Assembly (NCBI RefSeq): GCF_017814945.1
Contig: NZ_JAGIPX010000047.1
Coordinates: 1 to 64,000 of the forward strand
Source: Paraburkholderia sp. LEh10
Lineage (GTDB): Bacteria; Pseudomonadota; Gammaproteobacteria; Burkholderiales; Burkholderiaceae
Reading direction: 5' to 3'
Length of the DNA: 64,000 nucleotides
Shown here: positions 24,408 through 32,701 of the stretch, in pieces
Numbering within the stretch: position 1 is the first letter of the stretch
How the letters are laid out: each line of letters begins with the position of its first letter
Notes under the pieces: generated by a model
Database searches by the model: none
Seen by the model: the letters and a program-made list of their open reading frames with translations, nothing else
What the model was told of the DNA's origin: nothing
Made by a program: the position numbers and the translations under genes

Positions 24408-26219
24408 TCAGGGCGCATCGTCGACGCAAAAATCGGGATCGCTGACGAGGCAATCGGCACCCGACACGGGCGCGCCGCCGCCTCGCGTCTTCATCGACGC
24501 ATCCTGCGCGGCGACGGGCAGCCCTTTCGGCAACAGCACCCACATGCGGATGCGTTCCTTCGTTCGGCTCGCCTGGGCCTGGGCGCTTTGGCCAAAGCCA
24601 TAGAAATAGTCGGCTCGTATAGCGCCCTGGATCGCGCCGCCTGAATCTTGCGCCATCATCAACCGGTCGATTGCGCCGGGTGCTTGCGGGTCGTCGCGTG
24701 TCGAGACGAACACAGGCGCACCGAGCGGCGTCGTGCGCGGATCGACGGCGACCGACCGGCCCGGCGACAGTGGCACGCCCAGCGCTCCGACGGGTCCGTA
24801 CGGCGAATCGGGGATTGAACGGAAGAACACATAGCTGGGATCGGAGACGGCGAATAATCGCTTGACGGGCGCCTTGCTCACGGGTGTACCTGCGGTTCCC
24901 GCAGCGGCCTCGCGTGTCTTCGAAACGGCGAAACCATTCGAAGTCGCGCCCGCCTTGCTGCTGCCGGCCGGGCGAATGGCGGGCGTCACCGATCCGCCGC
25001 TTTGCGGTGTCGCTGCCGCCAGCTCGAAACCGCGCAGCAATGGCGATGACGGCTCGTCATCGTCTGCACGCGCGGTCACGGATGGATCATCGCCAGGACT
25101 GACAGTGCCTGCGCTGTCCATCGATGGCGCATCCTCGACATCGATCTCCACATCCATGCCTCGCACGGTGATCCGTTGGCCGCTGCCGCCGCTCGCGCGC
25201 GCGACGGGCGGCATGAACGGACGGCCGTTCTGCTCGGCGTAAGCGAAGCGCCGCACGCTGCCGTCGCGCATGCGCACCTTGCCTGCGCCTTGCACCTGCA
25301 TCGAATAGAGCATCACAGGATCGTCGACGTACGCGAGAACGGGCGCCTTGAGCGCGCCGCGCTCGATTTCGGCCCGCGTGTAGTAAGGCACGATGCGATC
25401 GCGATCGAGGCGCAGACGGATCTTCTTGTCGCGGATGTCGGGAACGCTGCCGCGCAGGTCGAGCGCGTAGACGCCCTTGACGCCATTCGCCTCGACATCG
25501 CTGACGGGAATGACCACGCGCCCGTCGACGCGGGCCGCGCTCACGGTGCCGCGCGCTCGCTCGGGCAGGCGCCGCGCATCGAGATACAGCATGTCATCCG
25601 GCGTGCCGTAGATCGGATAGACGAAGGCGCCGCCGAACTGGTCGCTGCCGTTCAGAAGCGGCTCGTAGTAGCCCGTTAGCGTGCCTTCGCCGCTCTTGTC
25701 CGTATTGCGGATCTGGTACGCGTTGAAGTACTTCTCGAAGAACAGCCGGACCGCGGCGACGTTGCGCGCATCCACGGCGCGCGACGCCGCGCACGGTTCC
25801 GACCAGCCCGTGCGTGAGCCGAGCGCGGCGCAACTGCGTTTGAACGCATCCCAGCAACTGCCGAGGTCGTCGGTGTTCCACCCGGGCAGGTCGGCGAAGC
25901 GGGATGCCTCGTAGTACGCATGACGCGTCGCGAACGCGACGGTGGCGATCGAGTTCGCGTTTGCGTTCGCTTGCGGCGCAGCGGCCATGGTGACACTCGC
26001 GGGCGCAGGTGATGCTGGCGGCATCGCCTGCATCGGGGCAGATTGCGCCCGAGCCTCAGACGACGGCAACGTGACGGGGGCAACCCGCTGCTCGGATTCC
26101 TTCGCCTGCACCTGAGCAGAGGATGGCAGCGGACCAATCGTCGTCGTACTGGCGGGTTGGTCGCTGGCGCAACCTGCGAGCATCGCTGCCGCCACGAGCA
26201 TCCCATCTGTCTTGCGCAT
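24408..26219 (-). CDS. mltA: MltA-family membrane-bound lytic murein transglycosylase, long form
   Basis: 603 residues, against about 360-400 for most MltA proteins. A lipobox closes the signal peptide (MLVAAAMLAGC). The MltA domain opens with GEGTLTGYYEPLLNG and continues to PVLAYVDDPVMLYSMQVQGA. It is split by a low-complexity insert of roughly 130 residues (from about 355) rich in Ser, Thr, Gly and Ala, before SDPSYVFFRSIPDSPYGPVG resumes the domain. The 3D part follows: AVDPRTTPLGAPVFVST and AQDSGGAIQGAIRADYFYGFG. The Asp of RADYF, residue 537, aligns with the catalytic Asp of E. coli MltA. It cleaves peptidoglycan from the outer membrane. It begins 42 bases after the PpkA-like gene, in one operon. 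Confidence 0.88.
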   Translation of the reverse strand: MRKTDGMLVAAAMLAGCASDQPASTTTIGPLPSSAQVQAKESEQRVAPVTLPSSEARAQSAPMQAMPPASPAPASVTMAAAPQANANANSIATVAFATRHAYYEASRFADLPGWNTDDLGSCWDAFKRSCAALGSRTGWSEPCAASRAVDARNVAAVRLFFEKYFNAYQIRNTDKSGEGTLTGYYEPLLNGSDQFGGAFVYPIYGTPDDMLYLDARRLPERARGTVSAARVDGRVVIPVSDVEANGVKGVYALDLRGSVPDIRDKKIRLRLDRDRIVPYYTRAEIERGALKAPVLAYVDDPVMLYSMQVQGAGKVRMRDGSVRRFAYAEQNGRPFMPPVARASGGSGQRITVRGMDVEIDVEDAPSMDSAGTVSPGDDPSVTARADDDEPSSPLLRGFELAAATPQSGGSVTPAIRPAGSSKAGATSNGFAVSKTREAAAGTAGTPVSKAPVKRLFAVSDPSYVFFRSIPDSPYGPVGALGVPLSPGRSVAVDPRTTPLGAPVFVSTRDDPQAPGAIDRLMMAQDSGGAIQGAIRADYFYGFGQSAQAQASRTKERIRMWVLLPKGLPVAAQDASMKTRGGGAPVSGADCLVSDPDFCVDDAP

Positions 26220-26261
26220 GCCGCCTCCTTCATGCCGCTGCGCGGGCGCTTGCGTGGTCCG

Positions 26262-28295
26262 CTATGTCGACGGTCCGATCACGTCGATCGTGAACGTTGC
26301 CGCGCCGAATGTATCCTTGCAGTCCGCCGCGCCAGCCGTGCAGCGCGCCTGGCCGGCAAAGGGTGAATAGCTGCCGGTGCGGCGCGCCGCAGCCGTGCGC
26401 TGCGCCATTTCGGGAAAATCGGCGAACACCGTCCCGCGATGCAGGCCGCCATCGGAGAAGTCCCGCCGAGCCGGCGACACCAGCACGAGGAAGTGATTCG
26501 GGCCCGCCGGCGCACCCGCCGTCATCGGCCAGCTCGCTCGCGGCAACGAAAGCGACTCGCCGGCGTTGATTGTGTTGTTCTTGTCGAGTCCGTTTGGGAA
26601 CAGCATCAGATATTGACCGGCGGGATCGACCATGAACACGTACACATATCCCGCGCGGTTGCTGCTGACCGTGAACTGCAGACGATCCTTGTTGATCCGC
26701 GCGGTGGTGTTGCGCGAGGCCGCCGTCACGCGAATCGACGGATCGGCCAGGGCCGCGATCCGCTCGAGTTCGCCGTCGGGCGAATAGGGCGGAAGTGCGG
26801 TGGCGGCTTGTCGCGCGGCCGTCGCGCCTGTGTTCGCCGCCGGGTTCACGTTTGCGGTCGATGTTGCGGTCGATGGCGGCGGCGCGGCGCTCGCTAGCGG
26901 CGCGGAAGCAGCCGTCACGGATGCGGACTGCGCCCGTGCAGGGGCGCTCGATGCAGCCAGACCATTGCTTGCCGCGATGCCATTGGGTGCATTGCCGTTT
27001 GGCGCAACTGTCGCACGAGCGTCGGCGGAGGGGCTGGGCGTCCCTGCGGGACGCAGCGCGAGCCAGCCGCCGAGCGCGGCGAGCCCTGCGATGACCACTG
27101 CACTGGCTGCGATCGATATGGATCGCCGGTTTGCTTCACGCGGCGCGCCATCCGTCGCGGATCGCACGGATGCTTTCGGGCCACCCGCTTTCGAATCTCC
27201 GCGCAGACCCGGCGCGCTGTCCCCGGCATCGCGCACTCCTGCGTTGCCGCGCGTCATGGCGAGCGAGGGAGCGTCGGCGTCATCCTGATCGCCGAGCGGC
27301 AGGCCCAGTTCGGCAGCAAACACATGAACGCTTTGCGGACGCTCGTCGGGCCTTACCGCGAGCGCGTGATCGATCGCCTGCAGAAAGGCGGGCGTATAGC
27401 GTCCCACGGCTTGCTTCGCGAGGGGCACATAGCTGTCGCTCATCATGCGCCCAACGGATGGCGGCGGCGTCTTGCCGAGAATCGCAAAATAGACGACGGC
27501 AGCGACCGCGTACAGATCAGTCCATGGTCCCTGCTTGAGAGACGGCACTTCCGCATATTGTTCGACGGGCGCATAACCCGGTTTCAGGATCACAGTCAGC
27601 GCCTGTGTCATGTCCCCGATCACGCGTCTTGCCGCGCCGAAGTCGAGCAGCAGCGGGCGGCCGCTGCCCTTGAGCAGCAGGATGTTGTCCGGTGCGATGT
27701 CGCGGTGGAAACACTGCGCGGCATGCATCACGCCGAGCGCGCTGAGTAGCGGACCCAGCAGCGCGCGCAGACCTGCTTCGTCGGGCGGCGAACTCATCGT
27801 TCGCAACGTATCGCGCAGCGTCAAGCCTTCGTAGTAGGGCATGACCATATACGCGGTGCCATTCGCTTCCCAGAAGCGGTACACCTTGACGAGCGACGGA
27901 TGATCGAACTGCGCGAGCAGCCTGGCTTCGTTGACGAAGCTCTTCATGCCCGCACGAAAGGTTTCCTCGTGACGCCCGGAGCGCACGGTGACTTCGTCAT
28001 TGGCGCCGCGCGAAGCAAGCGCGGCAGGCATGTATTCCTTGAGTGCGACGTTGCGGCCCAATTGAGTGTCATAAGCCAGATAGACGATGCCGAAGCCGCC
28101 TTCGCCGATCAGCCCCTTGATCTCGAAGTCGGCGACGCGCGCGCCGATCGCCAGTGCGTGATGCGACTCGACGTTCGCGGCCGACGATGGCATGACAGCT
28201 GGATTGCCTGCGACTGCCGTGTCGACGTTCGCGGGACGGGTGGCGGACGCGCCCGGCTGCGACACGATTACCGTCTTGTCGTCGGGACTTGTCAT
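26262..28295 (-). CDS. ppkA: PpkA-like membrane serine/threonine protein kinase
   Basis: 677 residues from the ATG at 28295. The kinase domain (about 58-330) is complete: glycine loop GEGGFGIVYL, Lys86 in VALKEYMP, HRDIAPDNIL (197-206) and DFG at 218-220. One membrane helix follows at about 393-415 (ASAVVIAGLAALGGWLALRP), then a Ser/Thr/Ala/Pro-rich periplasmic linker. The C-terminal domain (TVSSNRAGYVYVFMVDPAGQ, then YLMLFPNG) resembles DUF4384. This layout fits PpkA, which phosphorylates the FHA protein to switch on T6SS. Its likely partners lie nearby: the PP2C phosphatase at 37.4 kb and TagH at 53.0 kb. It leads the operon with mltA. Confidence 0.82.
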   Translation of the reverse strand: MTSPDDKTVIVSQPGASATRPANVDTAVAGNPAVMPSSAANVESHHALAIGARVADFEIKGLIGEGGFGIVYLAYDTQLGRNVALKEYMPAALASRGANDEVTVRSGRHEETFRAGMKSFVNEARLLAQFDHPSLVKVYRFWEANGTAYMVMPYYEGLTLRDTLRTMSSPPDEAGLRALLGPLLSALGVMHAAQCFHRDIAPDNILLLKGSGRPLLLDFGAARRVIGDMTQALTVILKPGYAPVEQYAEVPSLKQGPWTDLYAVAAVVYFAILGKTPPPSVGRMMSDSYVPLAKQAVGRYTPAFLQAIDHALAVRPDERPQSVHVFAAELGLPLGDQDDADAPSLAMTRGNAGVRDAGDSAPGLRGDSKAGGPKASVRSATDGAPREANRRSISIAASAVVIAGLAALGGWLALRPAGTPSPSADARATVAPNGNAPNGIAASNGLAASSAPARAQSASVTAASAPLASAAPPPSTATSTANVNPAANTGATAARQAATALPPYSPDGELERIAALADPSIRVTAASRNTTARINKDRLQFTVSSNRAGYVYVFMVDPAGQYLMLFPNGLDKNNTINAGESLSLPRASWPMTAGAPAGPNHFLVLVSPARRDFSDGGLHRGTVFADFPEMAQRTAAARRTGSYSPFAGQARCTAGAADCKDTFGAATFTIDVIGPST

Positions 28296-28690
28296 CGGGG
28301 CGTGATGTTCATGTGAGTCGAGTCGCGCGGCGCAGCGAACACGCATGCGGCATCCTCACGCACGCACGTGTACTTACAAGACGAATGACAAGGTCGATTT
28401 TGAAGCGCTTTGCGAAGCGCTTTTCCAGCCATTCGCACGATGGCTTGCGCGATGCCGCGTCGCCGCACGCGCCGCGCGGCTTTCAAAATTGCACATGCTG
28501 ATTCGTTTAGTTGTATGTCGTTGCGGGTCTTCGCGCGGCGTGCGTTTTTGTCAGCATGCCGACGCTTTCAGTCACAACGGCTCTCCGGTCGCGTCGCAGG
28601 ACCGTCCAGCAGGAAGACGATGTGGACGAACTCGAAAGAATCCGCTTGTCCAGGAGAGCGAAGAACGCGTGGCGAATCGTACCGGGCGCC
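28296..28690. other. Divergent control region between ppkA and the CHAT gene
   Basis: About 395 bases separating the minus-strand kinase operon from the plus-strand CHAT-TpsB-TpsA operon. The CHAT frame is open from 28511, but its first 60 codons have no signal peptide. I place the start at 28691. I could not find a convincing promoter pair by eye. Confidence 0.4.
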
Positions 28691-30883
28691 ATGCTGCACA
28701 TGCGCTTGTCCGAAGCGCGCTTTCATGTCGTCCGGGTCAGTGCGTGCACAATTGCGCTGATCGCCTGCCTGACGTTCGGCGTGTGCGGCCACTCATTGGC
28801 CGCCAATGCGGGCGCGGCTTCCTCAGGCGCCGTCACACCAGGCCTCGCACCCGAATCGTCCGGCTTTCGCCAGGCAGCCGAGCGCGAGCGCGACGCCGAA
28901 ACCCTGCAGACGCTGACGGCCGAAGGGCGCTTGCTGCTGTCGCGTGACCGCGTCGCTCTGCCCGCATACGACTATTGCAGCATGGCGGTGTCGGCGGCGG
29001 AGCGCGGCGACTTCCGCGACAGCGTCGAGGCGGCGGCCCGTGCGCTGGTGATGGCGCAGCGCACCGACAACGCGGATCTTGCCGCGCTCTCCAAGCGCGA
29101 CCTGGCCATCGCGTACAGCTACGCGGGCGATCTCGACAACGCCGGAAAATACGCGCAGGAAGCCCTCGCCTCGACACCCAAAGCGCCCGAGCAGGTATTC
29201 GCGCCCGCCAACAAGGTGCTCGGCGATGTCGCGCTGCGCCGCGGCCAACCGCAGGATGCGATCGCTGCCTATCACCGCGCACTGGAAACAGCGTCGCCGC
29301 GCTACCGGCCTCTGGTGTTGCTGTCGATCACAAATGCGCAGATTGCCGCAGGCGACACGGCTGACGCGCGCAAGACATTCGACGCGGCGAGCCCTTCGCC
29401 GACAGCCGAACTCGCGCCCGCCTATCGCCGCATCGAAGGCAATCTGCTGCTGGCCGAAGGCAAGCCGGAAGACGCACGCAACGCGTTTGGCGCGCTGCTG
29501 AAGGAGAGCAGTTCGGGCGATGCGAACTACGATCGGCTGTGGGCGCACGAAGGCATCGGGCGCGCCGATCTCGTACTCGGCAAACGCGGCCAGGCACGCG
29601 AAGCGTATCTGCTCGCCGTTGACGATTCCGAAAGCATCCGCGCGCGCTTTCGTAGCGACGAGTTCAAGACGGGTCTTTTCGGCGACACGCAGGCGGTGTT
29701 CGAAAAGGCCATCGCGCTCACGGTCGAGGTCGGCGACTATGCATCGGCATGGAGCCTGTCCGAGCGCAGCCGGGCGCGCGCACTGCTGGACGTCGTGCGC
29801 AATCGCGTCGACGCGGGCGTCGACGACCGGAAACTGAACGGCGACGTGCCGGGTCTCGATGTGGTGCGCAACGCGCTGAAGCCGAACGAGGTGATCGTCG
29901 AATATCACAGCCTCGAGAAGTCGATCATCGTCTGGGTGATCCGCAACGAAGGGCTCAAGGGCTATACGCTGCCGATTGCGCGCGCCGACATGGATGCCGC
30001 CGTCACCGATATGCGCAATGCGATCGTGCGCCGCCGGCAGACGGCCATCACCTACGGCGACAAACTTTATGCGCTGCTGATCGCGCCGCTCGGGCTGCAC
30101 GACAACGAGCGGCTGATCATCGTTCCGCACGGCGCGCTTCACTACCTGCCGTTTCAGGCGCTGCACGATGCCGATGGATTTCTGATCCAGCGCCATCCGA
30201 TTGCGCTCGAACCGTCGGCAAGCGTTGCGGTGCAACTTGAGACACGCGAGCGGCAGGTCGCGAGCAGTCTCGTGGCCTTCGGCAATCCGACCATCGCGCC
30301 CGCCTTTGCGTTGCCGGGCGCCGAGGCCGAAGTGCGCGGCATCGCGCCGCTGTTCGCGCGCAACGAAGTGTTTCTGCAAGCCAGCGCGACGCGTGTGAGC
30401 TTTCGCGACAATGCGCCCGCCGGGCGCGTCCTGCATGTGGCCACGCACGCCGAAGCGGACACGATCGACCCGCTGCATTCGCGTATCCTGCTCGCGCCCG
30501 CGACGCAGCCTGCCGATGGCCCCGACTCGCTGCTCGCGAGAGACATCTACAACCTGAAGCTCAACGACGTCTCGCTCGTCACGCTGTCGGCCTGCGAGAC
30601 AGGACTAGGGAGGATCGCGCGCGGCGACGAGATACTGGGCTTCACGCGTGCATTTTTCTATGCGGGCGCAAGCAGCCTGATCGTGTCGATGTGGCCCGTG
30701 GCCGACGAATCCAGCGCGCTGACGATGCGCACGTTCTACGCCCAACTCGCCGACGGCCATGAGGCGATCGACGCAATGCGGACCGCACAGCTCGCGGTCA
30801 TGCAGAATCCGCGCTTTGCGCATCCGTTCTTCTGGGCTCCGTTCGACCTGATGGGAGGTTGGCGCCTGAGCATCGCGCGCTAA
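28691..30883 (+). CDS. Exported TPR-CHAT protease-like protein
   Basis: About 730 residues from the ATG at 28691; an ATG at 28700 or upstream codons are possible. After a likely signal peptide (VSACTIALIACLTFGVCGHS, then LAANA) come several TPR-like helices (AALSKRDLAIAYSYAGDLDN, AIAAYHRALETASPRY, and NLLLAEGKPEDARNAFGAL). The C-terminal ~250 residues are a CHAT (caspase-like) peptidase domain: VIVEYHSLEKSIIVWVI, IVPHGALHYLPFQALHD, the His in HVATHA (about 586) and the Cys in LSACETG (about 635). The dyad is complete. Its stop is eight bases before tpsB. It may process the TpsA partner or act as a periplasmic protease; that is inference. Confidence 0.85.
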   Translation: MLHMRLSEARFHVVRVSACTIALIACLTFGVCGHSLAANAGAASSGAVTPGLAPESSGFRQAAERERDAETLQTLTAEGRLLLSRDRVALPAYDYCSMAVSAAERGDFRDSVEAAARALVMAQRTDNADLAALSKRDLAIAYSYAGDLDNAGKYAQEALASTPKAPEQVFAPANKVLGDVALRRGQPQDAIAAYHRALETASPRYRPLVLLSITNAQIAAGDTADARKTFDAASPSPTAELAPAYRRIEGNLLLAEGKPEDARNAFGALLKESSSGDANYDRLWAHEGIGRADLVLGKRGQAREAYLLAVDDSESIRARFRSDEFKTGLFGDTQAVFEKAIALTVEVGDYASAWSLSERSRARALLDVVRNRVDAGVDDRKLNGDVPGLDVVRNALKPNEVIVEYHSLEKSIIVWVIRNEGLKGYTLPIARADMDAAVTDMRNAIVRRRQTAITYGDKLYALLIAPLGLHDNERLIIVPHGALHYLPFQALHDADGFLIQRHPIALEPSASVAVQLETRERQVASSLVAFGNPTIAPAFALPGAEAEVRGIAPLFARNEVFLQASATRVSFRDNAPAGRVLHVATHAEADTIDPLHSRILLAPATQPADGPDSLLARDIYNLKLNDVSLVTLSACETGLGRIARGDEILGFTRAFFYAGASSLIVSMWPVADESSALTMRTFYAQLADGHEAIDAMRTAQLAVMQNPRFAHPFFWAPFDLMGGWRLSIAR

Positions 30884-30891
30884 GAACAACA

Positions 30892-32574
30892 ATGAAGACA
30901 CCACTTCGACTGATTGCCGCGGCACTGGCCTGCAGCGGAACATTCGCGTGGGGCGAGACGCTGCCGAACGCCGGCAGCATTCTCCAGCAAGTCGAGCCGC
31001 GCGAAACGCGCCCGGTGCCGCCGGGCGGCGGCGAGGCGCTGCCCGCCGTGCCGCCGGCAACGCCGCCCGCCGTCGGCGCGCCCGGTCCGACGTTCACGCT
31101 CAAGGGCATCACGTTCAAAGGCAACGATACGATTGCGTCCGACGCGCTGCTTGCGCCCGTGCGCGACCAGATCGGCAAGCAGGTCGGCTTCGCGGATATC
31201 GAAGCGATCGCCGCGAAGGTGACCCAGGTGTATCGCGCGCGCGGCTACCTGCTGGCGCAGGTGGTGATTCCGCCGCAGGACGTGAGCGCGGGGACGGTTG
31301 AGCTCACCGTTCTCGAAGGGCGCGTGGGTCATGTGCGGCTCGATATCGCTGCAGGCACGCCGATCCGTGAAAGCCTGTTGCGCGAGCGCGTCGCGCAGAT
31401 TCCCGTGGGCAAGCCTCTGCAGCAGCACGAAATCGAACGCACGATGCTGCTGCTGTCCGATTTGCCGGGCATCCAGGTGACGTCGGCGATTGAAACAGGC
31501 TCGGAGCCAGGCACCGTCGATCTGACCATCAACGTCGCGCCCGCGAGGCGCTGGATCTTCGCTGTGGACATCGACAACTACGGCGCGCCGGAAAGCGGCA
31601 CGTGGCGGCTCGGAACATTGGCCCGGCTCAATTCGCCATTCATGATCGGCGACAACCTGGACTTGCGGCTGCTAGCCAGCGAGCGGCTCGATACCGTGTA
31701 CGGCCGGATCGGCTACGAGGCGCCTGTCAACGCATCCGGCACGCGCGTGGGCGTCGCCTTGTCGCGGCTCAACTATGCGCTCGGGAAAGAGTTCGCGTCG
31801 CTCGACGCACAAGGCGAGGCGACCGTCGTGGACCTCACGCTCACGCATCCGCTCGTGCGCACGCGCAGCCAGAACCTGCTTGCGCGGGTCAACCTCGAGT
31901 ATCGCGATCTGATCGACAACATCGGCGTGGCGGACGTGCACAACCCGCGCTCTCTGGTCGAGGGCAGCGTCGGTCTGAGCTACGAAAGCCGCGATGCATG
32001 GCTTGGCGGCGGCTTTAACAGTGCGGACGTGGAGCTGCTGATCGGCAGCCTGCATTTCAGGAATGCGCAGGCCGAGACGCTCGACGCGTCGCCGTTCGGC
32101 CGCAACACCCAGGGCACCGAAATGCGGACCACTTTTTTTGCGAACCGGCTCAATGCGATCACCGAACGCGTGAGCGTCTTTGCCGGCATTTCCGGCCAGT
32201 GGGCGGGCACGACGCTCGACAACTCATCGCGCTTTCTGCTCGGCGGGCCGCACGCGGTGCGCGCCTACTCGCCGTCGGAAGCGCTCGTCGACGAAGGCTT
32301 CGTGGCCACCGTCGAAGGACGTTACGCGGTCAACGCGAAAACCACGGTGTTCGGCTTCTTCGATTTCGGCACGGGCCGCTACAACGCGAACCCGCGGCCG
32401 AACCAGGGCGCAAACACGATCACCAGGAGCGGCGTCGGATTCGGCGCGTTCTGGTCGGCGCCGGGCGGCATCACGCTGCAGGGCACCATCGCGTGGCGCA
32501 CGACGGGCTCCGATACGACGGGCAACGACAAGGTGCCGCGCTTTTATGTGCAGATGACAAAGACGTTCCAGTGA
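30892..32574 (+). CDS. Two-partner secretion translocator, FhaC/ShlB family (TpsB)
   Basis: 560 residues from the ATG at 30892. A signal peptide is followed by a proline-rich linker (PVPPGGGEALPAVPPATPPA), then two POTRA domains: FTLKGITFKGNDTIASDALL, VYRARGYLLAQVVIPPQDVS, and VELTVLEGRVGHVRLDI with the second POTRA to about residue 230. The rest is a 16-strand Omp85-type barrel; the lid-lock region reads FLLGGPHAVRAYSPSEALVD (family VRGY-like motif) and the C-terminal strand ends KVPRFYVQMTKTFQ with the expected terminal aromatic pattern. It exports the TpsA protein encoded 127 bases downstream. Confidence 0.9.
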   Translation: MKTPLRLIAAALACSGTFAWGETLPNAGSILQQVEPRETRPVPPGGGEALPAVPPATPPAVGAPGPTFTLKGITFKGNDTIASDALLAPVRDQIGKQVGFADIEAIAAKVTQVYRARGYLLAQVVIPPQDVSAGTVELTVLEGRVGHVRLDIAAGTPIRESLLRERVAQIPVGKPLQQHEIERTMLLLSDLPGIQVTSAIETGSEPGTVDLTINVAPARRWIFAVDIDNYGAPESGTWRLGTLARLNSPFMIGDNLDLRLLASERLDTVYGRIGYEAPVNASGTRVGVALSRLNYALGKEFASLDAQGEATVVDLTLTHPLVRTRSQNLLARVNLEYRDLIDNIGVADVHNPRSLVEGSVGLSYESRDAWLGGGFNSADVELLIGSLHFRNAQAETLDASPFGRNTQGTEMRTTFFANRLNAITERVSVFAGISGQWAGTTLDNSSRFLLGGPHAVRAYSPSEALVDEGFVATVEGRYAVNAKTTVFGFFDFGTGRYNANPRPNQGANTITRSGVGFGAFWSAPGGITLQGTIAWRTTGSDTTGNDKVPRFYVQMTKTFQ

Positions 32575-32701
32575 CGTCGCAGAAGTCAGAAGTATCTTTA
32601 CCTCCGCAGGCGAGCGAAAGGCGGGCGAGCATCTCGCATTCGGAGAACGGGATCGTTGGATCGTGAATCGAGCCGGGCTCGGTCCGGCGCTGAGGTGTGC
32701 G

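Noticed and set aside
28823..30478. 551-codon minus-strand frame opposite the CHAT gene
   Set aside because: It is antisense to a gene with clear TPR and CHAT motifs. The translation is Arg/His/Val-rich, typical of a shadow frame.
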